Positions 16,753-24,741 of a stretch of DNA of 64,000 nucleotides are shown here, piece after piece. This DNA comes from Egbenema bharatensis (lineage in GTDB: Bacteria; Cyanobacteriota; Cyanobacteriia; Elainellales; Elainellaceae). Position 1 is the first letter of the stretch. Each line of letters begins with the position of its first letter. Made by a program: the position numbers and the translations under genes. Location of the stretch: NCBI RefSeq assembly GCF_048077055.1, contig NZ_CP182236.1, forward strand, positions 930,001-994,000. The letters run 5' to 3'. The notes beneath the pieces are model-generated. The model was not told where the DNA came from. It saw nothing but the letters and a program-made list of their open reading frames with translations, and searched no databases.

Positions 16753-16859
16753 ATGGTTGAATGCATGGCGATCGGAATTGATTGGGCAATCAAAGGAGTT
16801 CGATCGCACAGATGAGATCAGTTCAGAGTTTTAGTTAATCAATTGCCATTGCAGACCAT

Positions 16860-16927
16860 TAACTAACTTGTTAGTTAGTATAAGCACGCTTTTCTGGGAT
16901 GTCAATAACCTACTAACTTTTTAGTTA
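16860..16927. promoter_or_regulatory. Paired palindromic operators, TetR-like
   Basis: TAACTAAC-TT-GTTAGTTA (16860-16877) is a perfect 18-bp palindrome, and TAACT-N4-AGTTA (16914-16927) is a shorter relative 37 bp away; another TTAGTTAA lies at about 16831. Spaced ACTnAC/GTnAGT half-sites are characteristic of TetR-family operators, and a TetR gene lies at 18362. The sites sit between psbA and higBA and could control either. Confidence 0.5.
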
Positions 16928-16962
16928 AATCCCGCTGACGTTCTCTAAAATAGATCTGAGTG

Positions 16963-16983
16963 GTATCATAGTCGCCGTGATAC
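16963..16983. promoter_or_regulatory. Inverted repeat upstream of higB
   Basis: GTATCA-N9-TGATAC ends 9 bp before the higB start codon. HigA-type antitoxins repress their own operons through palindromes at this position, so this is a likely autoregulatory operator. Confidence 0.5.
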
Positions 16984-16992
16984 TGAGTTAGC

Positions 16993-17286
16993 ATGATCGT
17001 TTCGTTCAAGGATGAGGCAACGGCAGATATTTTCAATGGCATTGCTTCCAAAAAAGCACTTAAGGCTTGTCCTCAGTCACTGTGGGCTAACGCTAGACGA
17101 AAACTGGATCAGCTTAACTTTGCAGCAAACCTGGAGGATTTGCGGGTTCCTCCTGGTAATAATCTTGAAGCACTCAAAGGCGATCGCACAGGGCAATTTA
17201 GCATCAGAATCAATCAACAATACCGCATTTGTTTTATCTGGATGTCAGAAGGTGCTGCCCAAGTAGAGATAGTGGATTACCACTAA
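16993..17286 (+). CDS. higB: HigB-family toxin (RelE/ParE superfamily)
   Basis: A 97-residue ribosome-dependent mRNA endonuclease toxin. Typical segments are MIVSFKDEATADIFNG at the start, LRVPPGNNLEALKGDRTGQFS in the middle and QQYRICFIWMSEGAAQVEIVDYH at the end. The toxin gene precedes the antitoxin by 9 bp, the order typical of higBA. The module looks intact. Confidence 0.92.
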   Translation: MIVSFKDEATADIFNGIASKKALKACPQSLWANARRKLDQLNFAANLEDLRVPPGNNLEALKGDRTGQFSIRINQQYRICFIWMSEGAAQVEIVDYH

Positions 17287-17295
17287 GGAGGTTCT

Positions 17296-17598
17296 ATGAT
17301 ACGCATTCCCACTCATCGCCCTCCCACTCATCCTGGGGAAATGCTCTTAGAAGAATTCTTAAAACCGATGGGACTGACTCAGCAGCAACTAGCAGAGGCA
17401 GTCCATCTTCCCTATCAACAGATCAATGAAATTATCAACGGTGACAGAGCCATTAGCCCCAGCACGGCCTTGAGGTTAGCCAAGTATTTTAAGATGTCTC
17501 CAGATTTTTGGTTAAACAATCAGCAGGGTTGGGATTTATACCACGCTCAGTTGACTGAAGCAGATGTGCTAGAGCGCATTCAGCCGATCGAGTCATAG
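17296..17598 (+). CDS. higA: HigA-family antitoxin, XRE-type
   Basis: A 100-residue antitoxin with an XRE helix-turn-helix (GLTQQQLAEAVHLPYQQINE, residues about 31-50) and the family signature PTHPGEMLLEEFLKPMG. It binds HigB and the operon promoter. A strong AAGGAGG precedes the start codon, favouring antitoxin synthesis. Confidence 0.93.
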   Translation: MIRIPTHRPPTHPGEMLLEEFLKPMGLTQQQLAEAVHLPYQQINEIINGDRAISPSTALRLAKYFKMSPDFWLNNQQGWDLYHAQLTEADVLERIQPIES

Positions 17599-17765
17599 AG
17601 ACAAAATCATAAGAACACAGAGGCAGGCTTTCCCCGAATCGTAATTCAGCCTGAGAACTGGTTGCTTCGAGAAGGGCATTAACTTGGACTCAATCATCGG
17701 GAGTGTTGGTTTGAGCGTACCGCAACAGGAGCATGGCACAATTAAGTGACTGAATAGTGCGATCC

Positions 17766-18332
17766 ATGAGTGCAGTGATCTTAAACCTCGCTCCCATTAC
17801 CCAACTGACCCGCGAGCAGTTTTATGCCCTGTGTCAGGCAAATCCTGATGTAGCTCTGGAACGGACGGCAAAAGGAGAGTTAATCATTGTGTCACCCGTA
17901 GGCGGAGTGGGCGGCAGCCAGGGAGCTGATTTGATCACTGATTTGAGTATTTGGAATCGTCAAATGCAGATGGGTAAGGTGTTCAGTTCCTCTACCATCT
18001 TTAGCCTGCCTAATGGCGGCGATCGCTCTCCTGATGCAGCCTGGGTTAGCCTGGAGCGATGGAATGAACTTACGCCCGCCCAACAGCAGGGGTTTCCGCC
18101 TCTCTGTCCAGATTTTGTGATTGAACTTCGTTCTCCCAGCGACAGACTGAGACCGCTTCAGGAAAAGATGCAAGAATATTTGGCAAATGGTCTGCGGCTG
18201 GGCTGGCTGATCGATCCCCAGGGTAGGCAGGTGGAAATTTATCGCCCTCAGCAAACTGTAGAGGGTGTCTCTTTGCCAACTTCTCTATTAGGTGAGGATG
18301 TCCTGCCTAATTTCACACTGCACCTGGAATAG
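17766..18332 (+). CDS. Uma2-family (DUF820) putative endonuclease
   Basis: A 188-residue Uma2 protein; a GTG start three codons upstream (17757) is also possible. The core motifs are SPDAAWVSLERW, CPDFVIELRSPSD and EYLANGLRLGWLID, holding the presumed Asp/Glu/Lys catalytic site. It is distinct in sequence from the Uma2 gene at 14815 and is not a recent duplicate. It sits between higBA and the TetR gene within the accessory island. Confidence 0.88.
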   Translation: MSAVILNLAPITQLTREQFYALCQANPDVALERTAKGELIIVSPVGGVGGSQGADLITDLSIWNRQMQMGKVFSSSTIFSLPNGGDRSPDAAWVSLERWNELTPAQQQGFPPLCPDFVIELRSPSDRLRPLQEKMQEYLANGLRLGWLIDPQGRQVEIYRPQQTVEGVSLPTSLLGEDVLPNFTLHLE

Positions 18333-18361
18333 TCGATCGCCCAAGGCAACGACTAGGGAAA

Positions 18362-19090
18362 TTGATCGTCTTACCAAACTGCTATGCTAGCGGAGTAGGT
18401 CAGTTCAGAGTTCGTATTCCTGTGGGTCGTTCAACAAAAGCCGATCGCTCATCCACGCCAGCCAAACAAACCCGTGATCCAGAAGCCACCAAAGCCCAAA
18501 TTTTGGATGCGGCGGAGGAAGAGTTTGCTCGTTTTGGCTTAAATGGGGCACGTACCGAGGCGATCGCCGCCAAAACGGGTGTCACTAAAGCCATGATTTA
18601 CTATTACTTCGGCAGTAAGGAAAACCTGTATGAGGCGGTTTTAAAGAGTTATCCTGACAATTTCCTGGATGTCGTTAAACGGTTGAACGTAGAAGATCTT
18701 TCGCCTGAAGATGCGCTAACGGCGATGGTTCGAGCGGGTATTGCCCATGAAATTTCCCATCCTCATCAAGGGAAAGTTTTACTTCATGAAGCGATGCAGA
18801 ACGGGGGTAAATATTTCAAGCTAACCGGAGGCTGGGAAGAGGCGATCGGACATGGGATGGAAATTCTGAACCGAGGGGTAGCTGAAGGCTATTTTCGTCC
18901 CCTGGATTCATTCCTAACGATGATTCACATTATGGGTGTCATCACGTTCTACTTCAACGCAGAAAACAACCTCAAGAATATTGATACAGAACGGGAATGG
19001 CTGAGTCCATCGGCGATCGAACAGTTGACAGAATCTGCCATAGCTTTCATTCTGGCAGGGGTTAAAGCAACGAGTGAAAAGCAGAGCTAG
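18362..19090 (+). CDS. TetR/AcrR-family transcriptional regulator
   Basis: A repressor of up to 242 residues. The N-terminal helix-turn-helix (TEAIAAKTGVTKAMIYYYFGSKENLYEAV, about residues 65-93, is split across two helices) is typical. The C-terminal ligand domain ends at about 235. The start is unsure: TTG at 18362 follows AGGGAA closely, while GTG at 18422 would remove a non-conserved leader. Effectors are normally small hydrophobic molecules. The perfect palindrome at 16860 is of the right type to be its operator, but this is inference. Confidence 0.88.
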   Translation: MIVLPNCYASGVGQFRVRIPVGRSTKADRSSTPAKQTRDPEATKAQILDAAEEEFARFGLNGARTEAIAAKTGVTKAMIYYYFGSKENLYEAVLKSYPDNFLDVVKRLNVEDLSPEDALTAMVRAGIAHEISHPHQGKVLLHEAMQNGGKYFKLTGGWEEAIGHGMEILNRGVAEGYFRPLDSFLTMIHIMGVITFYFNAENNLKNIDTEREWLSPSAIEQLTESAIAFILAGVKATSEKQS

Positions 19091-19139
19091 ATTGAGAAGT
19101 ATAGTGTTAATAAACAGCAATTCTTAAAGATGGCAAGTT

Positions 19140-19385
19140 ATGCTTTACAAAGTCCCGTTACTGCTCTCTCCACAGACTGAAGGTGGCTTTACAGTGACAT
19201 CACCGCTATTGCCAGAGTTGCTCACCGAAGGAGATACGGTTGAGGAAGCCCTAACGAATGTTCAGGATGCTTTGGCTGCGGTTGTTGAAGCGTATGAAGA
19301 CTTGGGGCGAGAGTTACCTGTCCATCTGCGCGTTTCTGACACTGATAATACGCTGTGGCTGGAAACTGTAGTGACAACTCCATGA
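19140..19385 (+). CDS. Solitary HicB-like antitoxin
   Basis: An 81-residue HicB-fold protein (TEGGFTVTSPLLPELLTEGDTVEEAL, then a helix DALAAVVEAYEDLG). No hicA follows it. The next gene (19426) is another HicB-like gene, so this may be an orphan antitoxin or part of an unrecognised pair. Confidence 0.75.
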   Translation: MLYKVPLLLSPQTEGGFTVTSPLLPELLTEGDTVEEALTNVQDALAAVVEAYEDLGRELPVHLRVSDTDNTLWLETVVTTP

Positions 19386-19425
19386 CTTAATTCTCATCAA
19401 TCCACAACTCGGTCAGCAACACACT

Positions 19426-19677
19426 ATGCAACAAAAGCGACAATTCACTGCGATTATTGAACGTGAGGACAATGGGTACGTTTCCTTGTGTCCAGAGTTA
19501 GACATTGCCAGCCAGGGAGACACCGTTGAAGAAGCCAGAAACAATTTAATTGAAGCATTAGAGCTTTTCTTTGAAACTGCCGATCCCTCGGAAATTGCCA
19601 GTCGATTACATATTGACACATTGCAATCCATCATCCGGCAATCAGGACTACCCCGATCGCTATTCGAGTCGCTTTGA
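19426..19677 (+). CDS. Solitary HicB-like antitoxin
   Basis: An 83-residue protein with the HicB motif DNGYVSLCPELDIASQGDTV and a C-terminal extension (IIRQSGLPRSLFESL). Its stop codon ends 4 bp before the left inverted repeat of the downstream IS. If a hicA toxin once followed, the insertion would have separated it; no hicA is seen on the far side either. Confidence 0.78.
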   Translation: MQQKRQFTAIIEREDNGYVSLCPELDIASQGDTVEEARNNLIEALELFFETADPSEIASRLHIDTLQSIIRQSGLPRSLFESL

Positions 19678-19681
19678 AAAA

Positions 19682-20923
19682 TTCAGTAGATCGCAAATTC
19701 TCTAGGAAAGGGGTAGGGTCAGGCTAAACGCATTAAAACAAAGCCATGACGATCTACCCAAGTTCATTATCGCCTGCTCCAGCTTTGACGGATGAAGCGA
19801 CGTTGGAGGTAGCCCTCGACTGCCTATTGGAACACTTATCCCTGGACATGCAAGGTGGATACACACTCCAAGATCTGTTTGAGATTTTGCTACGGGCCGC
19901 CAGTCGCAGCGATAGCATTGAACACACAACACAACGATTGGAGGGCGTACCCAGTGGCAATGGCATTCGCTATCATCTCGATAAGTTAGACGATATCACA
20001 ACTCTGGAATCTCAACTCAATGCCGCTCTGCAAAGCCGCATCCCCCCAAAAATTCGTAAGGGCAAGCATCGTATTGCCATTGACCTCCATCTGATTCCCT
20101 ATTACGGCAGTGTGAACGTCGCCACTGAGCCTTACATCTACCGCTCTCAAGCTAAGGCAGGCACGACTTCGTTCTTTGCCTATGCCACCGTCTATGTGAT
20201 TTGTCGTAACAAACGGGTTACTTTGGGTATTCATGCCGTGCATCGGCATGAAACATTGGTTGCAACCATCACTTATTTATTAGCCATGCTGACTCCCTTA
20301 CGAGTCCGCGTCAAACGGCTTTATCTTGACCGTGGGTTCTATAGTGTACCAGTCATTCGTTGGCTCAAAGCTCTCAATATTCCGTTTCTCATGCCTGCGG
20401 TAATTCGAGGCAAACGTGGAGGTACTCGCCAGTTGTTGATTGGGCGCAAAAGTTATGCCACCCGTTATACCCTCAACAGCCCTCAATATGGTTCAGTTAC
20501 CTGTCAGATGCGGGTGATTTGCAGCTATTACAAAGGGTTCAAAGGGAAACATGGTATCCAATACACCCTATACGTGCTGCATCGTGTGAGGGTTGCTTTG
20601 GAGCAGATGCATCAGCATTACAAAGACCGTTTCGGTATCGAGACCAGCTACAGGATGAAAAATGGGTGCCGTATCCGCACCACGAGCAAGAATCCAGTCA
20701 CCCGTTTGCTGTTTGTGGCTCTGGCGTTTATTTTGGTCAATCTCTGGGTGTATTTGCTCTGGTTCTTTGTGAGCCGTACTCAACGAGGAGGACGGGTCGT
20801 TTACCGAGAACTCTTTAGTCTCAAGACCATGTTGGAGTTTCTCTCTCAGGCTGTCGAGCGACATTTCCCAGTCATCACAGCCATCTATTTACCCTCTCTA
20901 GAATGAATTTGCGATCTACTGAA
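19682..20923. mobile_element. Insertion sequence with 19-bp terminal inverted repeats
   Basis: TTCAGTAGATCGCAAATTC at 19682-19700 is matched exactly in reverse complement at 20905-20923. The 1242-bp element carries a single DDE transposase gene on the plus strand. The bases directly outside the repeats (AAAAA on the left, ATTGA on the right) do not form a target duplication, so either the duplication has decayed or the ends recombined. Confidence 0.9.
19746..20906 (+). CDS. DDE transposase (ISH3/IS4-like)
   Basis: A 386-residue transposase filling the IS. The likely catalytic acids are Asp in RIAIDLHLIPYYG (about residue 113), Asp in RLYLDRGFYS (about 197) and Glu in DRFGIETSYRMKN (about 300), the last in a YREK-like context. 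The frame is intact from end to end, so the element may be active. Assignment to ISH3 rather than another IS4-type group rests on overall pattern and is not certain. Confidence 0.87.
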   Translation: MTIYPSSLSPAPALTDEATLEVALDCLLEHLSLDMQGGYTLQDLFEILLRAASRSDSIEHTTQRLEGVPSGNGIRYHLDKLDDITTLESQLNAALQSRIPPKIRKGKHRIAIDLHLIPYYGSVNVATEPYIYRSQAKAGTTSFFAYATVYVICRNKRVTLGIHAVHRHETLVATITYLLAMLTPLRVRVKRLYLDRGFYSVPVIRWLKALNIPFLMPAVIRGKRGGTRQLLIGRKSYATRYTLNSPQYGSVTCQMRVICSYYKGFKGKHGIQYTLYVLHRVRVALEQMHQHYKDRFGIETSYRMKNGCRIRTTSKNPVTRLLFVALAFILVNLWVYLLWFFVSRTQRGGRVVYRELFSLKTMLEFLSQAVERHFPVITAIYLPSLE

Positions 20924-20964
20924 ATTGAATAAGAAAATTGCTTTGGGTTTATTGGGAGACCATC

Positions 20965-21414
20965 ATGGTGAAAGAGATCAATACCAGCATTGAGATTGAT
21001 GCACCCACAACTGCTGTATGGCAAGTGTTCATTGACTTTAGCCGCTACAGCCAGTGGAATCCCTTTATTCGCTCTATCACTGGGAAACCCAATCAAGGTG
21101 AGCAGCTAGAGGTCTTCATTCAACCGCCGGGTGGAAGCGGCATGAAATTTCGTCCGGTTATTCTCAACCTGCAACCTGAACGGGAACTGCGTTGGCGCGG
21201 GCGACTCCTGCTCCCCGGTGTTTTTGATGGAGAGCATCAGTTTCAGCTTGAGCCGATCGGAGAGAACCGAACTCGATTCATTCATTCTGAAGTTTTTGCG
21301 GGGCTACTTGTCCCTTTTCTGTGGCGGGATTTAGATACGAAGGTCAGGCAAGGATTTGAGGAGATGAATCAGGCTTTAAAAAATGTCGTAGAGCAAAATG
21401 AACGGGTTGCATAG
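20965..21414 (+). CDS. SRPBCC-family (START-like) protein
   Basis: A 149-residue helix-grip protein; the ATG at 20965 follows GGGAGA. Motifs of the polyketide cyclase/dehydrase group are present: IDAPTTAVWQVFIDFSRYSQ, WNPFIRSI and ERELRWRGRLLLPGVFDGEH. Such proteins bind hydrophobic ligands in a deep pocket. No partner enzyme is adjacent, so the ligand is unknown. Confidence 0.85.
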   Translation: MVKEINTSIEIDAPTTAVWQVFIDFSRYSQWNPFIRSITGKPNQGEQLEVFIQPPGGSGMKFRPVILNLQPERELRWRGRLLLPGVFDGEHQFQLEPIGENRTRFIHSEVFAGLLVPFLWRDLDTKVRQGFEEMNQALKNVVEQNERVA

Positions 21415-21421
21415 TCAGGAG

Positions 21422-21646
21422 CTATATTTGCTTGATCAACACACTGACCACTTCACCCGATCGCCCCAAATCTCCTGCGGGGACAGGCTTAGACCAGAAC
21501 CAAACTTCTGAATAGCCCTGCACATGCAAAATCTGAATGGTTCGTTTAACCGCTTGAGGGGAGCCAATCAGCAGATGCTTGATTTGTTCTCTGGCGGGCT
21601 GTATCTTGCTGCCACCTTCTGCGATCGCCAAAAATTCTTCTGCCAT
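21422..21646 (-). CDS. Conserved small protein of unknown function
   Basis: A 74-residue protein ending EVWFWSKPVPAGDLGRSGEV plus a short hydrophobic tail. The family appears restricted to cyanobacteria, and no function is recognised. A 125-bp copy of its 3' half, about five bases different, lies at 23101-23225. Confidence 0.65.
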   Translation of the reverse strand: MAEEFLAIAEGGSKIQPAREQIKHLLIGSPQAVKRTIQILHVQGYSEVWFWSKPVPAGDLGRSGEVVSVLIKQI

Positions 21647-21731
21647 TGCTCAAGTTCACCCATAACTCTACTAAAAAGTACTGTAGAGCTAAAGTTGCCC
21701 TGAGTGCAATCAAATAATGCACAGATGACAA

Positions 21732-22049
21732 CTATTCATCTCGCTTTCTTCTGCGCTTTCTCTCCCAAATTTCCCTCAAATGGGTCGGCTCGTTTTCAAA
21801 CTGGCTCCAAAGTGCATGAATTTCCGCCAGCCTGCGCTTGTCCGCTTCCGTTGGCTCTCTTCGATGTTCACCTTTAGAAAACCAATGGGCGATCGTGCTT
21901 TTAGACCTACCGCACAGTTCAGCTAATTCTTCATAACTCACAGCCCAATGCCTGAGGAACTCTTCTGGCTCCATTTGCCTCGTAATCCTAGCTTTATAAG
22001 CCTCGAACAGTTCCCAGTGTCTTCTAGTAGGGGTTTTAGCTGCAATCAT
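21732..22049 (-). CDS. Helix-turn-helix protein
   Basis: A 105-residue basic protein. A helix-turn-helix is visible as VSYEELAELCGRSKSTIAHW (about residues 38-57), followed by a charged tail ending ERKRRRKRDE. Similar short proteins occur near mobile elements and transposase remnants in cyanobacteria. DNA binding is likely; targets are unknown. Confidence 0.65.
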   Translation of the reverse strand: MIAAKTPTRRHWELFEAYKARITRQMEPEEFLRHWAVSYEELAELCGRSKSTIAHWFSKGEHRREPTEADKRRLAEIHALWSQFENEPTHLREIWERKRRRKRDE

Positions 22050-22180
22050 GACAGATTTTCTTTAATGCACGGATGACAACATTTATCCTAACGAAAAAGC
22101 AACGCATCCTCATTGTTCTTGATAGCACTGGCAGTTTCCATCACGTTAAAATCTAAAGCGAGATGCATAGGGGATTGGGT

Positions 22181-22339
22181 ATGAAAATCAAAGCGATCGT
22201 CTGGCAAGAAGATGATGTATGGTGCGCTTCTGTACCCGCTTTGCCAGGATGCCATACTTGGGGAGAGAGCTATGAGCATTTACTGGAAATGTTAGAAGAT
22301 GCCATCCAAGGTTGGTTGAAAGTAGCTAGCCAGCAATAG
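22181..22339 (+). CDS. Short HicB-like antitoxin
   Basis: A 52-residue reading frame starting MKIKAIVWQEDDVWCASVPA, with the HicB core ALPGCHTWGESYEHLLEMLE and a short tail. GGGGATTGGGT lies just upstream. Together with the gene 6 bp downstream it forms a small two-gene unit, but no HicA-type toxin is recognised. Confidence 0.75.
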   Translation: MKIKAIVWQEDDVWCASVPALPGCHTWGESYEHLLEMLEDAIQGWLKVASQQ

Positions 22340-22345
22340 GAAACC

Positions 22346-22588
22346 ATGATGAAACGAGAAATTGTTGAGTTTGAAACCGAAATCAGGAATGGGGTAATTG
22401 AGATCCCAGAGCAGTATAAGCAAGAACTGAGCGATGGACACAAGATCAAGGTTTCTATCGCTACAGAGGAACCACGCCAACGCCCCTGGAGCATGATGGA
22501 TGAATTAGCTCAGCAGCCGATTAGTGTGAAAGGTTTAGGCAAGTTAACCAGGGATGAAATATACGATCGCTGGGTAGAGCGTGTTTAG
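22346..22588 (+). CDS. AbrB-like small antitoxin-type protein
   Basis: An 80-residue protein. The segment NGVIEIPEQYKQELSDGHKI resembles the swapped-hairpin AbrB/MazE-type fold found in many cyanobacterial antitoxins. The C-terminal half (LTRDEIYDRWVERV) resembles toxin-binding tails. It is preceded by AGGAAACC and linked to the HicB-like gene upstream. No PIN or other toxin follows, so pairing is unproved. Confidence 0.62.
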   Translation: MMKREIVEFETEIRNGVIEIPEQYKQELSDGHKIKVSIATEEPRQRPWSMMDELAQQPISVKGLGKLTRDEIYDRWVERV

Positions 22589-22630
22589 GTTTTTGTGCCA
22601 AATCCCCCGATCGGCTTCGTTACGCCAACA

Positions 22631-22740
22631 CCCGCAGATGAATCGCGGGCTACTTGTATAAAGTCTGATCAATCAGACTGGCAGAGGGTTGAGTCCATTT
22701 GAATGGACTTCATCGAATAGCCCGCCATTGATTCGCGGGC
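22631..22740. mobile_element. Palindromic mini-element (four hairpins), IS200/IS605-like MITE candidate
   Basis: Four stems follow in order: CCCGC/GCGGG (22631-22649), AGTCTGAT/ATCAGACT (22662-22679), AGTCCATT/AATGGACT (22692-22709) and GCCCGC/GCGGGC (22720-22740). The outer two are inverted copies of each other (AATCGCGGGCTA against TAGCCCGC...GATT). No coding capacity is present. The design resembles non-autonomous relatives of single-strand transposons that keep only end hairpins. Confidence 0.6.
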
Positions 22741-22794
22741 GGTTGATCGAGACAGCCAACACCGTGATTTTACAGTTTCCGATCGCCACTAAAG

Positions 22795-23003
22795 CTAAGA
22801 TTCAGTCCCTTCAGAATCTTCTATTTGATCAAGGCTGTGTCTTTCAATGAGCTTTTCTTGTTCAAGCAAATCCAGCCATACCTCGATCGCCTCGTTAATC
22901 AAAGCATTAACACTAGAATCTTTCAGACCAGCGACGGCTTTGAGTAGCCTGACTGTCTGATCATTGACATAAATCTAAGCGGTTGATTCTGGGATTTAAG
23001 CAT
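22795..23003 (-). pseudogene. Ribbon-helix-helix antitoxin-like gene, frameshifted
   Basis: From the ATG at 23003 the frame reads MLKSQNQPL. A one-base shift near 22972 is then needed to continue into YVNDQTVRLLKAVAGLKDSS and NALINEAIEVWLDLLEQEKL, ending at 22795. The pattern is that of a CopG/ribbon-helix-helix antitoxin or plasmid-type repressor. It may be a true relic or another single-base sequence error. Confidence 0.55.
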
Positions 23004-23100
23004 AGTAAGTCTATTATTCCCAGTTTGCAGATTTTTTGTAGATGATGTTCAAGTTTTGATTATTGCTAGCCAGTCGTAATATCCATTGCGGAAAGACAGG

Positions 23101-23225
23101 CTATATTTGCTTGATCAACACACTGACCACTTCACCCGATCGCCCCAAATCTCCGGCTGGAACGGGCTTAGACCAGAACCCAACTTCTGAATAGCCCTGC
23201 ACATGCAAAATCTGAATGGTTCGTT
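23101..23225 (-). repeat. 125-bp partial duplicate of the gene at 21422
   Basis: This segment matches 21422-21546 with about five differences by eye and encodes the last 41 residues of that small protein, with Trp changed to Gly in EVWFWSK. It has no start of its own and lies 14 bp from the stop of the pentapeptide gene. It marks a local duplication with truncation. Confidence 0.8.
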
Positions 23226-23239
23226 ATCTTCCCCTCATA

Positions 23240-24436
23240 CTATTTTTGTCCTTCAGCAGAGATATCCGTTCGGTTTTCAGGCAAAGTAATGTTTAACATA
23301 TCTTCTGGTCTTATGTTCGAGGGAATTCCTAGTTCATTCGAGAAATCCGGAGCATAGAGGGCTTTATCCCAGTTTTTAGCTTTTTTGACTTGTTCAGGAG
23401 TTAACCCTTCAGCAAGTCGAAAATCAGTTCTGTAGAGGTCAGCATTGTATAGGAGAGCTTGACTAAGGTTTGTTTCTATGAAAACAACTTCTCTGAGATT
23501 AGCAGCTTGAAAATTTGCATACTGTAGATCAGTGTCCACAAAAAAAGATCCACGTAGGTCAGAATTCCGGAAACAGATACTTCTCAACGTGCATCCTGTA
23601 AAGAATGTATTGTATAGAAAGCTGGAGGACAAATCTGCTGACGTGTAGTTGCTCCCCAATATCAGGGATTGGCTCATACAAACTCCTGAAAAATTAGCTG
23701 CAGCAAAGTTGACTTTGAAAAGTTTTGCTGTAGTCAAGTCGGTTTTACTACAGTCAAGTCTTTGATATGTTTGATACTCTGGATCATTCTTCACCTCCCT
23801 TTTACCAAGAATCGTAAGCGCGACCTGAACATCTTTAGGGATTGTAGAACGAGTTTCTAGAAACTGTTGAATACTTGTAATAGCTTTAAGAGAATTTAAA
23901 CCTCCTGTTCCTTCTTTATAGAGGACTTGAGGCGATTTTGCGATGAGAGTTCTCTGCTGAATGAAAGAAGTTAAAACTTGTACGATCGTCCAATAATCTC
24001 TAGGGGAGTCCTTTGCAATCCGTTCTAAAGCATAAATTCCCCCTAGCCGAACTTCTAACCTTTTCTTGTCGGCAAGCATTTCAACTGCTTTCACAAAACG
24101 CTCAGCAATTTGCTCATCTTCAGCAATTTTGCGATTTTTCTCTGTCTCTCGCAGGTTAAGCAAAGCAACAATTGCAGCAGTGGAAAGTCCTAAACCGCTT
24201 AAGCCCTGAAGAATAGTAGAACGCGCTTTATTCTCAATCTCAAAAATGACTTCTGGAGTTCCAGGCATTAAACTTTGGGCTACCTGCCTAGCTTGCCATA
24301 CAGGAACCCATACGACGATCGCAATTAAAAACAAAACAACCAATGTTCCTCCGACAAACCACCAAACGAGGAATGGAATTTTTCTGAAGAACGCAGCAAT
24401 TTTGCCTTTGGTTTGATTTAAAAGGTCAAAGGGCAT
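23240..24436 (-). CDS. Pentapeptide-repeat membrane protein
   Basis: A 398-residue protein. An N-terminal membrane helix (VGGTLVVLFLIAIVVWVPVW, about residues 28-47) and a second hydrophobic stretch near 75-90 are followed by a charged helical region. Pentapeptide repeats then occupy about residues 245-345 (for example ANFSG, ADLSS, SDLRG, ANFQA, ANLRE, TNLSQ). Repeats of this kind form a right-handed beta-helix. This architecture is common in filamentous cyanobacteria, but the cellular role is unknown. Confidence 0.85.
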   Translation of the reverse strand: MPFDLLNQTKGKIAAFFRKIPFLVWWFVGGTLVVLFLIAIVVWVPVWQARQVAQSLMPGTPEVIFEIENKARSTILQGLSGLGLSTAAIVALLNLRETEKNRKIAEDEQIAERFVKAVEMLADKKRLEVRLGGIYALERIAKDSPRDYWTIVQVLTSFIQQRTLIAKSPQVLYKEGTGGLNSLKAITSIQQFLETRSTIPKDVQVALTILGKREVKNDPEYQTYQRLDCSKTDLTTAKLFKVNFAAANFSGVCMSQSLILGSNYTSADLSSSFLYNTFFTGCTLRSICFRNSDLRGSFFVDTDLQYANFQAANLREVVFIETNLSQALLYNADLYRTDFRLAEGLTPEQVKKAKNWDKALYAPDFSNELGIPSNIRPEDMLNITLPENRTDISAEGQK

Positions 24437-24534
24437 TGACGGATATGGTACTAAGTTTCAGCTATCTTAACTCCAGAAAAATTGTAGTTGCCAGCTTTTC
24501 TCCCATGTAAAGCCAGATCGAATTTGAACCCCAA

Positions 24535-24726
24535 TCAATTTTTTAATCTGGCGATAATCGATCGCAGAGTAGTTCCATCCGCCCTCCAGTCTATTGCTTT
24601 ACCCTCAATATCTCCAATACTGGATTGCAGTTCCTCAGCCTTACGTACACACATCTGAGCCAGCATCGCCACAACAACCTTCAACCCCAGTTGTTCAACT
24701 AGAGTTTCTAAATTTCTTTGCGTCAT
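24535..24726 (-). CDS. Small helical protein of unknown function
   Basis: A 63-residue protein starting MTQRNLETLVEQLGLKVVVA, with two Cys-flanked helices. It lies downstream of a ribbon-helix-helix gene on the same strand, with a strong set of inverted repeats in between. Size and context suggest a toxin-antitoxin or plasmid-maintenance origin, but no family is recognised. Confidence 0.5.
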   Translation of the reverse strand: MTQRNLETLVEQLGLKVVVAMLAQMCVRKAEELQSSIGDIEGKAIDWRADGTTLRSIIARLKN

Positions 24727-24741
24727 TTTTAGTTGCCCTAC

